A stretch of 64,000 nucleotides of DNA from Bacillota bacterium (GTDB taxonomy: Bacteria; Bacillota; JADQBR01), in the NCBI GenBank assembly GCA_016278515.1, contig JADQBR010000006.1:1-64000 (forward strand), written 5' to 3'. The translations under genes and the position numbers were made by a program. Shown in pieces: positions 16,608 to 26,516 of the stretch. The notes below the pieces were generated by a model. It was not told the origin of the DNA, ran no database searches, and was given only the letters and a program-made list of their open reading frames with translations. Numbering within the stretch: the stretch's first letter is position 1; the number at the start of each line of letters is the position of its first letter.

Positions 16608-18548
16608 ATGACAAATAAATCTCAAGGATTAGAAGACTTATTAAAGGAAAACCGGGTGTTTTCTCCTCCTCAAAAATTTACTGATCAAGCTAATGCCAAT
16701 GATAACAGTATTCATGAGAAAGCACAGAACGATCGCTTAGGGTTTTGGGCCAAGCAGGCTGAACGAATTGATTGGTTCCAGCCATACGATAAAGTACTAG
16801 ATTGGGATGATGCCCCTTTCGCAAAATGGTTTGTTAATGGAAAACTCAACGTGTCTCATAACTGTATAGATCGACATTTAGAAACTCATCGACGCAACAA
16901 AGCAGCTATTATATGGGAAGGCGAACCTGGCGACAGTGTTACCCTGACGTACCAAGACCTGCACCGAGAGGTTAGTAAGTTTGCCAATGTTTTAAAAGAG
17001 TTGGGCGTAAAAAAAGGGGATTGTGTCACCATCTACTTACCAATGATTCCAGAGCTTGCTATTGCCATGTTAGCGTGCACTCGTATTGGAGCGCCACATA
17101 GTATCGTATTTGGCGGTTTTAGCGCTGATTCTCTCCGTGATAGGATTGAAGACGCCGAGTCTAAGTTACTAATAACTGCCGATGGCGGATGGCGCAGAGG
17201 GAACGTTGTTCCTTTAAAAGAAAATGCCGATAAAGCCTTAGAAGGCTGCTCAGTTGTGGAAAACGTTGTAGTAGTGGAAAGGGTCGGTCTAGAAAAATCT
17301 CAAGCTAATATGCTTGGAGGGCGCGACTTGCTGTGGAACGAATTAATGGCAAAGGCCTCCCACAAATGCAAACCTGAAATTATGGATGCTGAAGATATGT
17401 TGTTTATACTTTATACCAGTGGCACAACCGGCAAACCCAAAGGTGTAGTTCATACTACCGGCGGTTATCTGGTAGGTGTTTCTACAACACACAATTATGT
17501 TTTTGACATCAAGGAAAATGACGTTTACTGGTGTACTGCTGACATAGGTTGGGTTACCGGGCATAGCTATATTGTTTACGGACCGCTGGCTAATGGTGCG
17601 ACCACTGTTATGTACGAAGGGGGCCCGGATTATCCCCAAAGAGATCGTTTCTGGGAGTTAGTAGAAAAATATGGGGTAAACATCTTCTACACAGCCCCCA
17701 CTGCAATTAGAGCCTTCATGAAGTGGGGAACTAAATGGCCGGAGAATCGTGATCTATCGTCACTCCGCCTGCTTGGCACAGTCGGAGAACCTATTAACCC
17801 TGAAGCATGGATATGGTACAATAAATATATTGGCGGCGAAAAATGTCCCATAGTCGATACATGGTGGCAGACAGAAACCGGCCACATTATGATTACCCCT
17901 CTACCCGGCATAACCCCCACTACTCCTGGTACTGCAACCGTACCATTCCCAGGAATCGATGTAGATGTAGTGGATGAACAAGGCAATAGCTGCGACTCAG
18001 GTTATCTGGTAGTTAAATCTCCATGGCCTGGTATGTTGCGCACAATCTACCGTGACCCTGACCGATACAAAGACACATACTGGAGCAGATTTGAAAATAT
18101 GTATTTTGCCGGTGACGGTGCAAAACGCGATGAACATGGTTATATTTGGATTCTTGGTCGGGTGGACGATGTTATAAACGTCTCAGGTCACCGTTTAGGT
18201 ACTATGGAAGTGGAAAGTGCTCTAGTTGACCACCCCAGTGTAGCAGAAGCAGCGGTTATTGGAAAAACACATGAGCTGAAAGGGCAAGCAGTTTCAGCAT
18301 TTGTAACTCTTAGAGATGGTTTTGAAGGCGACGAACAACTGCTAAATGATTTAAAGAAACACGTAACCAAAAAAATTGGTGCTATCGCACGCCCTGAAGA
18401 TATCTTTTTCACTGCTGAACTCCCGAAAACGCGAAGTGGAAAAATCATGCGGCGCTTGTTGCGCGATATCGCTGAAGGCCGTGCATTAGGAGATACGACA
18501 ACCTTAGCAGATCCTTCCGTTGTGAAAAAACTTATGGAACAGGGTTAA
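16608..18548 (+). CDS. acs: Acetyl-CoA synthetase (AMP-forming)
   Basis: 646 residues, full length. It activates acetate with ATP and CoA through acetyl-AMP. Visible motifs are [18 protein letters not shown] (P-loop), [16 protein letters not shown], the hinge [16 protein letters not shown] and the C-terminal [11 protein letters not shown], whose lysine is the acetylation-controlled residue in known Acs. GGAGGTG precedes the ATG. It lies in the same direction as the symporter-DUF294 genes, has its own 164-base leader, and ends at a terminator. Confidence 0.96.
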   Translation: MTNKSQGLEDLLKENRVFSPPQKFTDQANANDNSIHEKAQNDRLGFWAKQAERIDWFQPYDKVLDWDDAPFAKWFVNGKLNVSHNCIDRHLETHRRNKAAIIWEGEPGDSVTLTYQDLHREVSKFANVLKELGVKKGDCVTIYLPMIPELAIAMLACTRIGAPHSIVFGGFSADSLRDRIEDAESKLLITADGGWRRGNVVPLKENADKALEGCSVVENVVVVERVGLEKSQANMLGGRDLLWNELMAKASHKCKPEIMDAEDMLFILYTSGTTGKPKGVVHTTGGYLVGVSTTHNYVFDIKENDVYWCTADIGWVTGHSYIVYGPLANGATTVMYEGGPDYPQRDRFWELVEKYGVNIFYTAPTAIRAFMKWGTKWPENRDLSSLRLLGTVGEPINPEAWIWYNKYIGGEKCPIVDTWWQTETGHIMITPLPGITPTTPGTATVPFPGIDVDVVDEQGNSCDSGYLVVKSPWPGMLRTIYRDPDRYKDTYWSRFENMYFAGDGAKRDEHGYIWILGRVDDVINVSGHRLGTMEVESALVDHPSVAEAAVIGKTHELKGQAVSAFVTLRDGFEGDEQLLNDLKKHVTKKIGAIARPEDIFFTAELPKTRSGKIMRRLLRDIAEGRALGDTTTLADPSVVKKLMEQG

Positions 18549-18549
18549 A

Positions 18550-18582
18550 TTTTTAGGGTCCCTACGTAGGGACCCTAAAAAA
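18550..18582. terminator. Bidirectional terminator after acs
   Basis: TTTTTAGGGTCCCTACG and its mirror form a perfect palindrome ending in AAAAAA. It reads as a U-tailed hairpin on both strands. It starts 2 bases after the acs stop. Confidence 0.85.
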
Positions 18583-18731
18583 GATCCTCTAATTTCCATT
18601 TGCCTTCCCTGGGTTAAAATAGTAAGATTCTATCCATACACTATAAATCATAACTTCTTACAGATGCAGGAAACAGAAGCAATAGTAGCGAAACCTAGTT
18701 AAGATTCATTGCCCCGGATTGGAGGGTCGTT

Positions 18732-20081
18732 ATGCCTATAAAACTGGTATTGATTGGTTTGACTTTAAGTGGAATACAAACAATTATCTTTGTCAAATTG
18801 TTATTTTTGGGTCATTTGAAGGTAATCTTGTTTATGACCTTATTTAACACCTTAGCCCTATATTTAGCCCACGAGTGGTTGTCTGAACGGAGAGGTAAAA
18901 ATAACAGTGCAGAAGAATCATTTACTTCTTATGACCCAACCTTAAAGATTGCAAACGAAACTTTGCCAATTTTGCGAGGAGGATTAACAGAAGTATCTGC
19001 CCAGCAGATAGCTGAAATTATTCAGAAAATTACTGAGGTACCAGCAGTAGCCGTAACAAACAAGGAACAGGTGCTTTCTTATCTTGGTGCAGGCTGCGAA
19101 AAACATCAGCCAGGGGATCAAATCCTGACTGAAGCCACTAAGGAAGTTATCCGGACGGGTCACCATAAAGTTGTTAGAACATCGAAACAGTTAAACTGCA
19201 CTATTCAAAACTGCGATTGTCCATTGGAATCAGCAATCATAGTTCCATTAAAAAATCGCAATGAAGTAGTCGGTTCAATTAAATTATATCAAACGGAACA
19301 CGGTCAACTGCCACCCCATCTTATTAGATTGGCCATTGGGATTGGTCAGCTTTTAAGTATGCAGGTTGAGTTAGCTGAACTAGACAGACAAACCCAACTA
19401 TTAACTGTAGCAAAATTGGATGCCCTACACGCGCAAATCAACCCTCATTTCTTCTTTAACACTCTTAACACTATTATTATGTACAGCCGTACTAATCCCG
19501 ACCGGGCCCGCCACCTTTTAATTAGTTTGGCTGAATTCTTTAGGCAAACGTTAAAACGTCATGGGCACTTCATAACGCTCAGCGAAGAGTTAGAATGTGT
19601 TAATACCTACTTAGAGTTAGAAAAGGCACGTTTTGGCAATAAGCTACAAATTATTGAGGAAATTCCGGAAGAATTGATTAATTATAAAATTCCCGTCTTA
19701 AGCATTCAACCCCTGGTAGAAAATTCCGTAAAACACGGAATAACTCCGAAGGTAGGTAAGGGTATTGTAAGAATTATAGCCTTTAAAGAGAAAAATCATC
19801 TAGTCTTAACTATTTCTGATGACGGTATAGGAATTGCTCCGGATAAAATAGACAAGGTGCTTAAACCTGGTTACGGGTCAGGTAATGGTGTAGGGTTAAG
19901 CAACGTACATCAAAGAACCCAGAACTTATTTGGTGAAGATTATGGCTTAAAGATTACCAGCAACCTTGATGTAGGCACATCTATAAAAATGCGCATTCCT
20001 CTAATAGTTGACAGCGAAAATATAATCACCTCAAATAGAGGGGGCCCCAGTTATTATGAAATTGAAAGCGCTCATCGTTGA
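18732..20081 (+). CDS. LytS-type sensor histidine kinase with GAF domain
   Basis: 449 residues. Two N-terminal membrane helices (about 1-52), a GAF-like region (about 75-215), then the His_kinase domain with LHAQINPHFFFNTLNTI, whose histidine is the phosphorylation site, and an HATPase with QPLVENSVKHG and GSGNGVGLSNVHQRT. It lacks the five-helix LytS sensor and is closer in plan to short LytS/YehU-like kinases. GGAGGG precedes the ATG. It overlaps the following LytTR regulator by 26 bases. Position just after acs suggests it controls the acetate module, as such systems do for carboxylate uptake in other bacteria (inference). Confidence 0.9.
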   Translation: MPIKLVLIGLTLSGIQTIIFVKLLFLGHLKVILFMTLFNTLALYLAHEWLSERRGKNNSAEESFTSYDPTLKIANETLPILRGGLTEVSAQQIAEIIQKITEVPAVAVTNKEQVLSYLGAGCEKHQPGDQILTEATKEVIRTGHHKVVRTSKQLNCTIQNCDCPLESAIIVPLKNRNEVVGSIKLYQTEHGQLPPHLIRLAIGIGQLLSMQVELAELDRQTQLLTVAKLDALHAQINPHFFFNTLNTIIMYSRTNPDRARHLLISLAEFFRQTLKRHGHFITLSEELECVNTYLELEKARFGNKLQIIEEIPEELINYKIPVLSIQPLVENSVKHGITPKVGKGIVRIIAFKEKNHLVLTISDDGIGIAPDKIDKVLKPGYGSGNGVGLSNVHQRTQNLFGEDYGLKITSNLDVGTSIKMRIPLIVDSENIITSNRGGPSYYEIESAHR

Positions 20082-20799
20082 CGATGAATATCCTGCTCGC
20101 AAAGAATTACGTTATATGTTGGAACAATTTGATAATATAGAAGTTGTAGGAGAGGCTGCCAATGCCCGGGAAGCCCTTAAGTTGGTTTCGGCATTGGATT
20201 ACTCAATTATTTTCTTAGATATTGAAATGCCCGGTATGAACGGATTAGAACTAAGTATTTTACTTAAAGAACACCCGAAAAGACCATACGTCATTTTTGT
20301 TACAGCTTATGAAGAATATGCTGTTAAGGCGTTCGAGGTAAATGCCATTGACTATATACTTAAACCTTTCGACGCAAAACGCTTTTATCAGTCTATGCAA
20401 AAGTTGTTCACGTTAGTTGAAAAGAATAAACAAAGCAAACAAGCCCCCAACAAAATCATACCCAATCTGGGCCGCCTCCCCGTAGAACGAGATGATAAAA
20501 CTCTGCTTATCCCAGAGGAAGATATTATATTTGCTTTTACAGAAAACGAAAATGTCTATCTAAAAACAACTAACGAAAAACTCTTGTCCAAATACACTTT
20601 AAAGGAACTAGAAAATAAGCTGAGTGACCAATCCTTCTTTCGTACGCATAGGCGATTTATAGTAAACCTTACCAAAGTAGAAGAAATCATTCCGTTCTTC
20701 AATGGCACCTACAACCTTATAGTTAATGATGATGAGCGCAATGAAGTACCTGTCAGTCGCAATCAAGCTAAAAAACTCAAACGCTTTCTCGGTATGTGA
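20056..20799 (+). CDS. LytTR-type response regulator
   Basis: 247 residues. The N-terminal receiver shows LIVDDEYPARKELRYML, the phospho-aspartate in IIFLDIEMPGMNG, and YILKPFDAKRFYQSM. The C-terminal LytTR DNA-binding domain (about 145-245) shows FRTHRRFIVNLTKVEEI and VPVSRNQAKKLKRFL. It is the cognate regulator of the overlapping LytS-type kinase. Confidence 0.93.
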   Translation: MKLKALIVDDEYPARKELRYMLEQFDNIEVVGEAANAREALKLVSALDYSIIFLDIEMPGMNGLELSILLKEHPKRPYVIFVTAYEEYAVKAFEVNAIDYILKPFDAKRFYQSMQKLFTLVEKNKQSKQAPNKIIPNLGRLPVERDDKTLLIPEEDIIFAFTENENVYLKTTNEKLLSKYTLKELENKLSDQSFFRTHRRFIVNLTKVEEIIPFFNGTYNLIVNDDERNEVPVSRNQAKKLKRFLGM

Positions 20800-20808
20800 G
20801 AAAGCGTT
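20780..20808 (-). terminator. Second hairpin, possible back-up terminator for typA
   Basis: AACGCTTTCTC and GAGAAAGCGTT form an 11-bp perfect stem across the LytTR stop codon. The U-rich tail (TTTGAGTTTTTT) is on the minus strand only, so it would stop transcripts reading through from typA rather than the LytTR gene. Confidence 0.55.
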
Positions 20809-20833
20809 AAAAGGATATTAAGCACAATAAACC

Positions 20834-20873
20834 AAAAATGCTAAAATCCCCTTGAAAGGAGACTTTAGCATTA
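20834..20873 (-). terminator. Terminator of typA
   Basis: On the minus strand AATGCTAAA...TTTAGCATT with inner C/G-rich pairing is followed by TTTTTGG, about 11 bases after the typA stop. Confidence 0.78.
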
Positions 20874-20883
20874 GCTATCTATA

Positions 20884-22662
20884 TTATTTTTTTCTCATCC
20901 GGAGACTTTGCGGTGTCACTTCCAACAGTTCATCATCTGAAATAAACTGTAGGCATTGCTCAAGGCTCATAATTTGTGGTGGTATTAATTTTACGCTAAC
21001 ATCCGACGTGGAGCTGCGTATATTCGTGAGATGTTTTTTCTTGCAAACGTTTATTGCCAAGTCTGCACCTCGAGAATTTTCGCCAACAACCATGCCCCTG
21101 TAAACAGGCACCCCTACACCAATAAACAAGCCTCCTCTTTCCTGAGCATTTTCCAAACCGTAAGCATTGCTTTCTCCTCCTTCAAAAGCTACCAGCGCCC
21201 CACGACTGCGGGTTTCGATATCGCCGACAAAAGGTTCGTAGCCTTTGAAAGAATGGTACATGATTCCTTCTCCCTTAGTATCTGTTAAAAATTCTGACCG
21301 AAAACCAAAGAGCCCCCTGGTAGCAATATCATATACTAACCGCACAATGCCATCCTGCTTTTGAACCATGTTCTGCATTGAAACCTTGCGTTGCCCCAAA
21401 TTCTCCATCACCGAACCCATATATTGTTCGGGTACTTCTATAACTAATTCCTCAACCGGCTCGCATTTAACACCGTCTACTACCTTTAGAACTACTTGCG
21501 GGCGAGATACCTCAAATTCAAATCCTTCTCGCCGCATTTTTTCTATTAAAATACCTAAATGTAATTCCCCTCTGCCAAAAACATTAAAGGCATCCGGGCT
21601 GTCCGTTTCCTCAACTTGCAAGGCAACATCTGATTCTGTTTCCCTAAACAATCTTTCATTTAATTTACGTGAAGTAACAAACTTACCTTCCCTTCCTGCG
21701 AAAGGGCTCTTATTTACCTGGAATTTCATAGATACAGTCGGTTGGTCAATGGCGACAAAGTTCAACGGTACAGGGTGCTCCGAGCAGGCAATGGTATCAC
21801 CAACGTTTATCGGGTCTAACCCGGACACTACTACGATATCGCCAGTAGATGCCTCTGAAACAGGTACTTTTTTTAAACCTTCAAATGAAAATAAACCAGA
21901 AATTTCCTTCCGATAGCTTTTCTGGTGATCAGCATTAATTACAGTAACCGCCTGCTTATTTTTCAGAACACCATTGGATATTCTCCCAATTGCTTGTCGG
22001 CCCAAGTATGTGTCATAGCTTACAAGAGTCACCCCTAGTTGAAGTGGAAGCATCTTGTCACCAAGGGGACAAGGAATATACTCCGCTATCATTTCAAACA
22101 ATGGTTCTAGACTGCCGCTTTCACAATCCTCATGTGCAAGGCTTGCCGTACCCTTCTGAGCACTAGCAAAAACTGTTGGAAATTCTAATTGTTCGTCATC
22201 TGCTCCCAAATCTATAAACAGTTCTAATATCTCATCCATTACTTCCGTTGGACGTGCGTTTGGACGGTCCACCTTATTAATCACAACAACCGGTTTCAAG
22301 CCAGCCTCTAAAGCCTTTCCCAGCACAAAACGAGTCTGAGGCATAGGGCCTTCAACAGCATCAACTACCAATAGTACCCCATCCACAATTTGCACTATAC
22401 GTTCAACTTCTCCGCCAAAGTCTGCGTGACCTGGCGTATCCACAATGTTAAATTTCATATCTTTATAAAAAATAGCTGTATTCTTGGACATAATAGTAAT
22501 GCCCCGTTCGCGCTCTAAGTCGTTAGAATCCATAACCCTATCTTCCACTACCTGTTTCTCATGAAAAACACCACTCTGTTTTAGCATGCAATCCACCAAA
22601 GTAGTTTTCCCATGATCAACGTGTGCAATAATTGCTAAGTTTCGTAATTGATTTTGTTCCAT
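20884..22662 (-). CDS. typA: Translational GTPase TypA/BipA
   Basis: 592 residues, near the usual 600-615. It is a ribosome-associated EF-G-like GTPase involved in ribosome assembly under stress. G1 is AHVDHGKTTL, G2-G3 are RERGITIMSKN and DTPGHADFGGEV, and G4 is NKVDRP. The family-specific C-terminal region is present (GRGELHLGILIEKMRREGFE). The ATG has GGAAGGGAAG upstream. It stands alone between convergent and divergent neighbours. Confidence 0.96.
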   Translation of the reverse strand: MEQNQLRNLAIIAHVDHGKTTLVDCMLKQSGVFHEKQVVEDRVMDSNDLERERGITIMSKNTAIFYKDMKFNIVDTPGHADFGGEVERIVQIVDGVLLVVDAVEGPMPQTRFVLGKALEAGLKPVVVINKVDRPNARPTEVMDEILELFIDLGADDEQLEFPTVFASAQKGTASLAHEDCESGSLEPLFEMIAEYIPCPLGDKMLPLQLGVTLVSYDTYLGRQAIGRISNGVLKNKQAVTVINADHQKSYRKEISGLFSFEGLKKVPVSEASTGDIVVVSGLDPINVGDTIACSEHPVPLNFVAIDQPTVSMKFQVNKSPFAGREGKFVTSRKLNERLFRETESDVALQVEETDSPDAFNVFGRGELHLGILIEKMRREGFEFEVSRPQVVLKVVDGVKCEPVEELVIEVPEQYMGSVMENLGQRKVSMQNMVQKQDGIVRLVYDIATRGLFGFRSEFLTDTKGEGIMYHSFKGYEPFVGDIETRSRGALVAFEGGESNAYGLENAQERGGLFIGVGVPVYRGMVVGENSRGADLAINVCKKKHLTNIRSSTSDVSVKLIPPQIMSLEQCLQFISDDELLEVTPQSLRMRKK

Positions 22663-22975
22663 TAAATCTTCCCTTCCTACTGTTAATCCTTCAACCTACT
22701 TATTATAACCTAAATCAGCTAAAATGCAATAGCAGCAATCACAGATCGACACCCGTAGAAACACTACAGATATATTGCGGCAAAAACCACCTTTACTTTA
22801 TGTATTTCTAATTTGTTTAGAAAATACTGCAGGAATGATCTGCCAATCTACCGAAGATTAAGAAGAATTAGACTGCCGACTTAAGAATAGACCCTAATTT
22901 GAGCTTAATCATTCATAAGAATATGGAATACATTTATATGAATATTTAAATCATATTATACGAGGAGGGATTAAA
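22663..22975. other. Divergent intergenic region between typA and the tautomerase
   Basis: A 313-base A+T-rich gap that must hold promoters in both directions. I see no structured leader or small open frame with a ribosome site. Confidence 0.35.
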
Positions 22976-23176
22976 ATGCCAATCATAACAATCGAAGCAG
23001 GCAAAATGGAGAAGCAGCAAAAAGAAGCTTTAATTAAAGGCTTCACAATGACTGCCAGCAAAAACCTTGAACTACCGGAAGACGCATTTGTAGTGGTTAT
23101 TAAGGAAAATAATCCAGATAATATCGGCAGCGGTGGAGTCATGTTAAGTAAAAAATTAGCTGAACAACAAAAGTAA
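22976..23176 (+). CDS. 4-oxalocrotonate tautomerase family protein (DmpI-like)
   Basis: 66 residues. The N-terminus is MPIITIEAGKM; removal of Met exposes the catalytic Pro-1 of this superfamily. The size and the GKMEKQQKEALIKGFT segment fit the DmpI-like branch. The substrate is unknown. GGAGGG precedes the ATG. It is monocistronic, ending at a hairpin. Confidence 0.88.
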   Translation: MPIITIEAGKMEKQQKEALIKGFTMTASKNLELPEDAFVVVIKENNPDNIGSGGVMLSKKLAEQQK

Positions 23177-23180
23177 AATA

Positions 23181-23208
23181 CAATAGCCCAGCTAAGCTGG
23201 GCTATTGT
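23181..23208. terminator. Hairpin after the tautomerase gene
   Basis: CAATAGCCCAGC-TAA-GCTGGGCTATTG is a 12-bp perfect stem starting 4 bases after the stop. The plus-strand tail TATAAAAC is poor in T, so termination may be partial. Confidence 0.6.
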
Positions 23209-23342
23209 ATAAAACTCAAATTATTAAAGGGGTGGGGCACTCATAACTTAGGGTGCTATCTATATAATGCCATGAAACTATGAAAGAACTTTGATCGATC
23301 TGTTAAGATTTTGTGAATTTTTTCCGACATCTAAAAATTATT

Positions 23343-23379
23343 AAAAAGAGGAATGCTATTTTTAAGCATCCCTCTTTTA
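23343..23379 (-). terminator. Terminator of the hexahaem lipoprotein gene
   Basis: On the minus strand AAAAGAGG(G)ATGCT pairs with AGCAT(T)CCTCTTTTT, a 13-bp stem with one mismatch and a U tail, within 10 bases of the stop codon. Confidence 0.85.
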
Positions 23380-23385
23380 TATTTA

Positions 23386-24267
23386 CTACAATTTCGTTGT
23401 CATTTTACCACTATCATTTAAGTCGTGACAGTTGAGACAACTTCCACCATAGTTAGCTACAAAACTATTTTCTTCTCCGGTCAAGTGTGCCTTATGCAAC
23501 ACCTTATCCAAAGGTATATCACCATCTGCTTTGTGGCACATTAAGCAGTCTTCACCGCTAGATATTTCCATTTTAGGATGGCCAAACTCTTCATTCATTT
23601 TAGTTAATTCGTTAGTTAAGCTGTAATCGTTCTGATGGCAAGTGCCACAGCTTTCTGTTTCAAGATCCAAACTGGCAGACTTAATTACCTGCAATTCAGC
23701 ATCCTTAGCCAAACCTTTAACGACCATTTCATTTTCGTCGGTTAAAGCATGACATTGGAGACAACTACCTTCGTAACTGGTGATAAAATGGTTCTCTTCA
23801 CCACCGGTCAGGTGAATCTTATGAGCTACCTTATCGAAGGAGATTTCACCGTCCGGGTGGCACATTTGACATTGCTCCGGACCTTGAATATCCATCTTGG
23901 GATGCCCAAATTCGTCACTCATAGCGGTTAGTTCAGCAGTAAGTGAATAATCTTTCTCTTCACTTTCCTTGGTATGACAGCTCACACAACCTTCAGGCTT
24001 CTCGTCAGAGGATACGTAAACCATTTTCCCCTCTTCTTTAGAAGAATCTTCCGTGGCTTCTTCTTTATCCTGTTCAGCCGGCTCTTCGGTGGCCTCTTCT
24101 TTCTGGCCTTCCTGCTTGTCAGCCTTTTGCTCATCAGCTTTTGGTTCTTCAGCCTGCTGTTGATCTTCTTTAGGTTCTTCAGCTTGACCACCGCCGCAGC
24201 CCGCTATAAACAATGCCGTTATAAACAGTATACCTAACAAGAGAATTAGAATTTTACCTTTTCGCAA
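23386..24267 (-). CDS. Hexahaem c-type cytochrome lipoprotein with duplicated trihaem module
   Basis: 293 residues. A signal peptide with lipobox FIAGC puts the lipidated cysteine at about residue 24, so the protein should be anchored outside the membrane. Next comes an about 55-residue Glu/Lys-rich linker. Six CxxCH sites follow: CVSCH, CQMCH, CLQCH, CGTCH, CLMCH, CLNCH. They form two repeats of about 90 residues, each with YSLT..LT.M..EFGHPKM, H.AHLTG/HKIHLTG and a closing CLQCH/CLNCH. It probably carries electrons across or outside the wall. TTG start at 24267, eight bases after AAGGAGG; the GTG three codons earlier touches the ribosome site. The neighbours do not reveal a partner reductase. 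Confidence 0.9.
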   Translation of the reverse strand: MRKGKILILLLGILFITALFIAGCGGGQAEEPKEDQQQAEEPKADEQKADKQEGQKEEATEEPAEQDKEEATEDSSKEEGKMVYVSSDEKPEGCVSCHTKESEEKDYSLTAELTAMSDEFGHPKMDIQGPEQCQMCHPDGEISFDKVAHKIHLTGGEENHFITSYEGSCLQCHALTDENEMVVKGLAKDAELQVIKSASLDLETESCGTCHQNDYSLTNELTKMNEEFGHPKMEISSGEDCLMCHKADGDIPLDKVLHKAHLTGEENSFVANYGGSCLNCHDLNDSGKMTTKL

Positions 24268-24410
24268 TCTAGTCACCTCCTTTTATTTATTTCAAGGAAC
24301 ATCTTTCGCCAAAATAGCAGCTATCTCCTTCTCGATAATTTATAAAATTACTTTAATCCTAAAATAGAATTTTATCAATAAAGGTTTTTCCTAAGTACCA
24401 GCCTAATAGC

Positions 24411-25985
24411 CTAATTTGCATTCGGCCCGGCCTCTAAAATCTTTTCTGGAATTCCACTAAACTTAGAAAAATTATTAAAGAAACTTTTGGCAAGCTCAAT
24501 AGTCTTTCTGTCGTAGGCCTCTTGGTCCTGCCAAGTATTACGGGGATTTAGTAGGTAATCAGGCACGCCGGGGCAATTATTAGGAACACCCAAATTAAAT
24601 ACTGGATCGGCAATATACTCTACTTGATCCAATTGACCGTTCAAAACAGCGGTCACCATGGAGCGAGTATAGTCTAGATTCATTCTTTGCCCAACACCAT
24701 AAGGACCACCAGTCCACCCGGTATTAACTAAATAAACTCTTGTATTATGCTGCTTAATTCGTTTCCCCAGCATCTCCGCATAAACCATAGGTGGTAACGG
24801 TAAAAAGGGTGCTCCAAAGCATGACGAAAACGTGGCTTCCGGCTCGACAATACCGCGTTCCGTACCTGCTAATTTACTAGTATAACCTGACAAAAAGTAA
24901 TACATCGCCTGATCTGAATTAAGTTTTGCAATGGGAGGTAGAACACCAAACGCATCAGCAGTTAAGAATATTACGGTATTTGGGTGTCCGCCTCTTCCTG
25001 GTATAACAACATCAGGAATAAATTCAACCGGATAACCTGCCCGAGTGTTTTCCGTAAACCTGTCATTATCAAAGTCCATTTTGCGCGACTGAGGGTCAAC
25101 AACTACATTTTCTATCACAGAGCCAAAGCGCACTGCACCCCAAATCTGCGGTTCCTTTTCCTCCGACAGTTTTATGCATTTTGCATAGCAACCACCCTCA
25201 AAATTAAAAACTCCTTCACTAGACCAACCGTGCTCATCATCGCCTATCAGTCGTCTGGAAGGATCAGCAGATAAAGTGGTCTTTCCTGTGCCGGATAAAC
25301 CAAAAAATAGAGCGACATCACCATCATCACTAACGTTAGCTGAACAATGCATGGGCAATACGTGCTGGGTGGGCAGTAAATAATTCATTACACTAAACAT
25401 AGATTTTTTCATTTCACCCGCATATTGAGTTCCACCAATGATAATAATCTTTTTTGTGAAATTAACGATTATGAAAGTTTCAGATTGGGTTTTATCCACT
25501 TTGGGGTTAGCTTTAAAACCTGGTGCTGCGATTAAAGTAAATTCGGGTTGGAAATTAGCCAATTCCTTTTCATCTGGTTTCACAAACAACTGGTGAACAA
25601 AAAGATTCTGCCAGGCATATTCATTAATGAAACGAACAGGCAGTCGATACTCATTCTCTGCCCCGGCATATCCGTCAAATACGAATAATTCTTTTCCTTG
25701 AAGATAAGCTAGCACTCTGCCATATAAGTTATCAAATGCCCCTTCACTGATGGGCCTGTTAACCGTTCCCCAATCAATTTTATCCTTTGTCCCGCTATCC
25801 TCAACAATGAATTTATCATGAGGAGACCTTCCGGTATATTTACCTGTCAAAACAGATAATGCACCACGCTCTGTAATAATCCCCTCACCTCTAATAAGCG
25901 CTTTTTCCACTAGTCCTGAAACTGATAAATTAAAATTAACCTTGCCCGCGTTAGCTAAACCTAATAATAGAACTTTTTTCTCCAT
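24411..25985 (-). CDS. pckA: Phosphoenolpyruvate carboxykinase (ATP)
   Basis: 524 residues, matching Bacillus PckA. It interconverts oxaloacetate and PEP with ATP/ADP, so it links the TCA acids with gluconeogenesis and would let the cell grow on acetate imported by the nearby module. The P-loop is [15 protein letters not shown], followed by LIGDDEHGW, and the N-terminal TGRSPHDKF and [10 protein letters not shown] segments are family marks. ATG 25985 has GGGGAGG three bases upstream; the frame is open further but without a ribosome site. Confidence 0.97.
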   Translation of the reverse strand: MEKKVLLLGLANAGKVNFNLSVSGLVEKALIRGEGIITERGALSVLTGKYTGRSPHDKFIVEDSGTKDKIDWGTVNRPISEGAFDNLYGRVLAYLQGKELFVFDGYAGAENEYRLPVRFINEYAWQNLFVHQLFVKPDEKELANFQPEFTLIAAPGFKANPKVDKTQSETFIIVNFTKKIIIIGGTQYAGEMKKSMFSVMNYLLPTQHVLPMHCSANVSDDGDVALFFGLSGTGKTTLSADPSRRLIGDDEHGWSSEGVFNFEGGCYAKCIKLSEEKEPQIWGAVRFGSVIENVVVDPQSRKMDFDNDRFTENTRAGYPVEFIPDVVIPGRGGHPNTVIFLTADAFGVLPPIAKLNSDQAMYYFLSGYTSKLAGTERGIVEPEATFSSCFGAPFLPLPPMVYAEMLGKRIKQHNTRVYLVNTGWTGGPYGVGQRMNLDYTRSMVTAVLNGQLDQVEYIADPVFNLGVPNNCPGVPDYLLNPRNTWQDQEAYDRKTIELAKSFFNNFSKFSGIPEKILEAGPNAN

Positions 25986-26151
25986 AAGCCTCCCCTTCAT
26001 GTACCAGTATCTTGTATACATCAATGATTGCTTCTCAAAAGTTCTATACTACTTATGCATTTCCTGCTAAATATGTTACATTATTTCACTCTTTTTCGAC
26101 ATTTAGTTATACTTTTACTAAATATAATCCGTTTTACGCCCAAAACCAAGC

Positions 26152-26188
26152 AAAAAAAAACCTTATCAAAATTCATAGACAAGGTCCT
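26152..26188 (-). terminator. Terminator of tatA
   Basis: On the minus strand ACCTTGTC with GATAAGGT forms the stem, followed by nine T. It begins about 18 bases past the tatA stop. Confidence 0.8.
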
Positions 26189-26205
26189 AATCTTTTAATT
26201 TGCGT

Positions 26206-26403
26206 TTATTTCTCTTTATTTTTTCCTTCTTCCTCTTCCTCTTCCTCTTCTTCCTCTTGAACCGATTCTTTAAATTCTTTTACGCTAGTACCCAATGCCT
26301 TACCGACACCGGATAACTTTCCGGCACCGAAAATGACCAATGCCAAAACTAAAACAATCGCTAATTCTGGAATACCGATAGGACCAAACAAGCCCAACAC
26401 CAT
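26206..26403 (-). CDS. tatA: Twin-arginine translocase subunit TatA with a poly-glutamate tail
   Basis: 65 residues. The N-terminal helix and hinge FGPIGIPELAIVLVLALVIF are typical of TatA, followed by the conserved FGAGKLSGVGKALG amphipathic helix and KEFKES. The C-terminus is a run of ten glutamates then GKNKEK, encoded by a GAG/GAA repeat that could be replication-slippage prone. ATG 26403 has AGGGGGT upstream. No tatC is adjacent, so the partner is elsewhere. Confidence 0.92.
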   Translation of the reverse strand: MVLGLFGPIGIPELAIVLVLALVIFGAGKLSGVGKALGTSVKEFKESVQEEEEEEEEEEGKNKEK

Positions 26404-26516
26404 ATGAATACCCCCTGAACAATGTGTGATTTCTTCCCGACACTTTGAACATGTTTTCACTTATTCTATTCTCGCAAAAACCTGTTTTCCCTTTAATAAA
26501 AATTTTTTTCAGCTTC

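Noticed and set aside
21368-21916. 182-residue plus-strand open frame within typA
   Set aside because: Antisense to a well-conserved GTPase, without start signals or a recognisable domain.
26206-26260. Poly-Glu coding repeat as a CRISPR-like or IS end
   Set aside because: It is a simple GAG/GAA run in frame with tatA.
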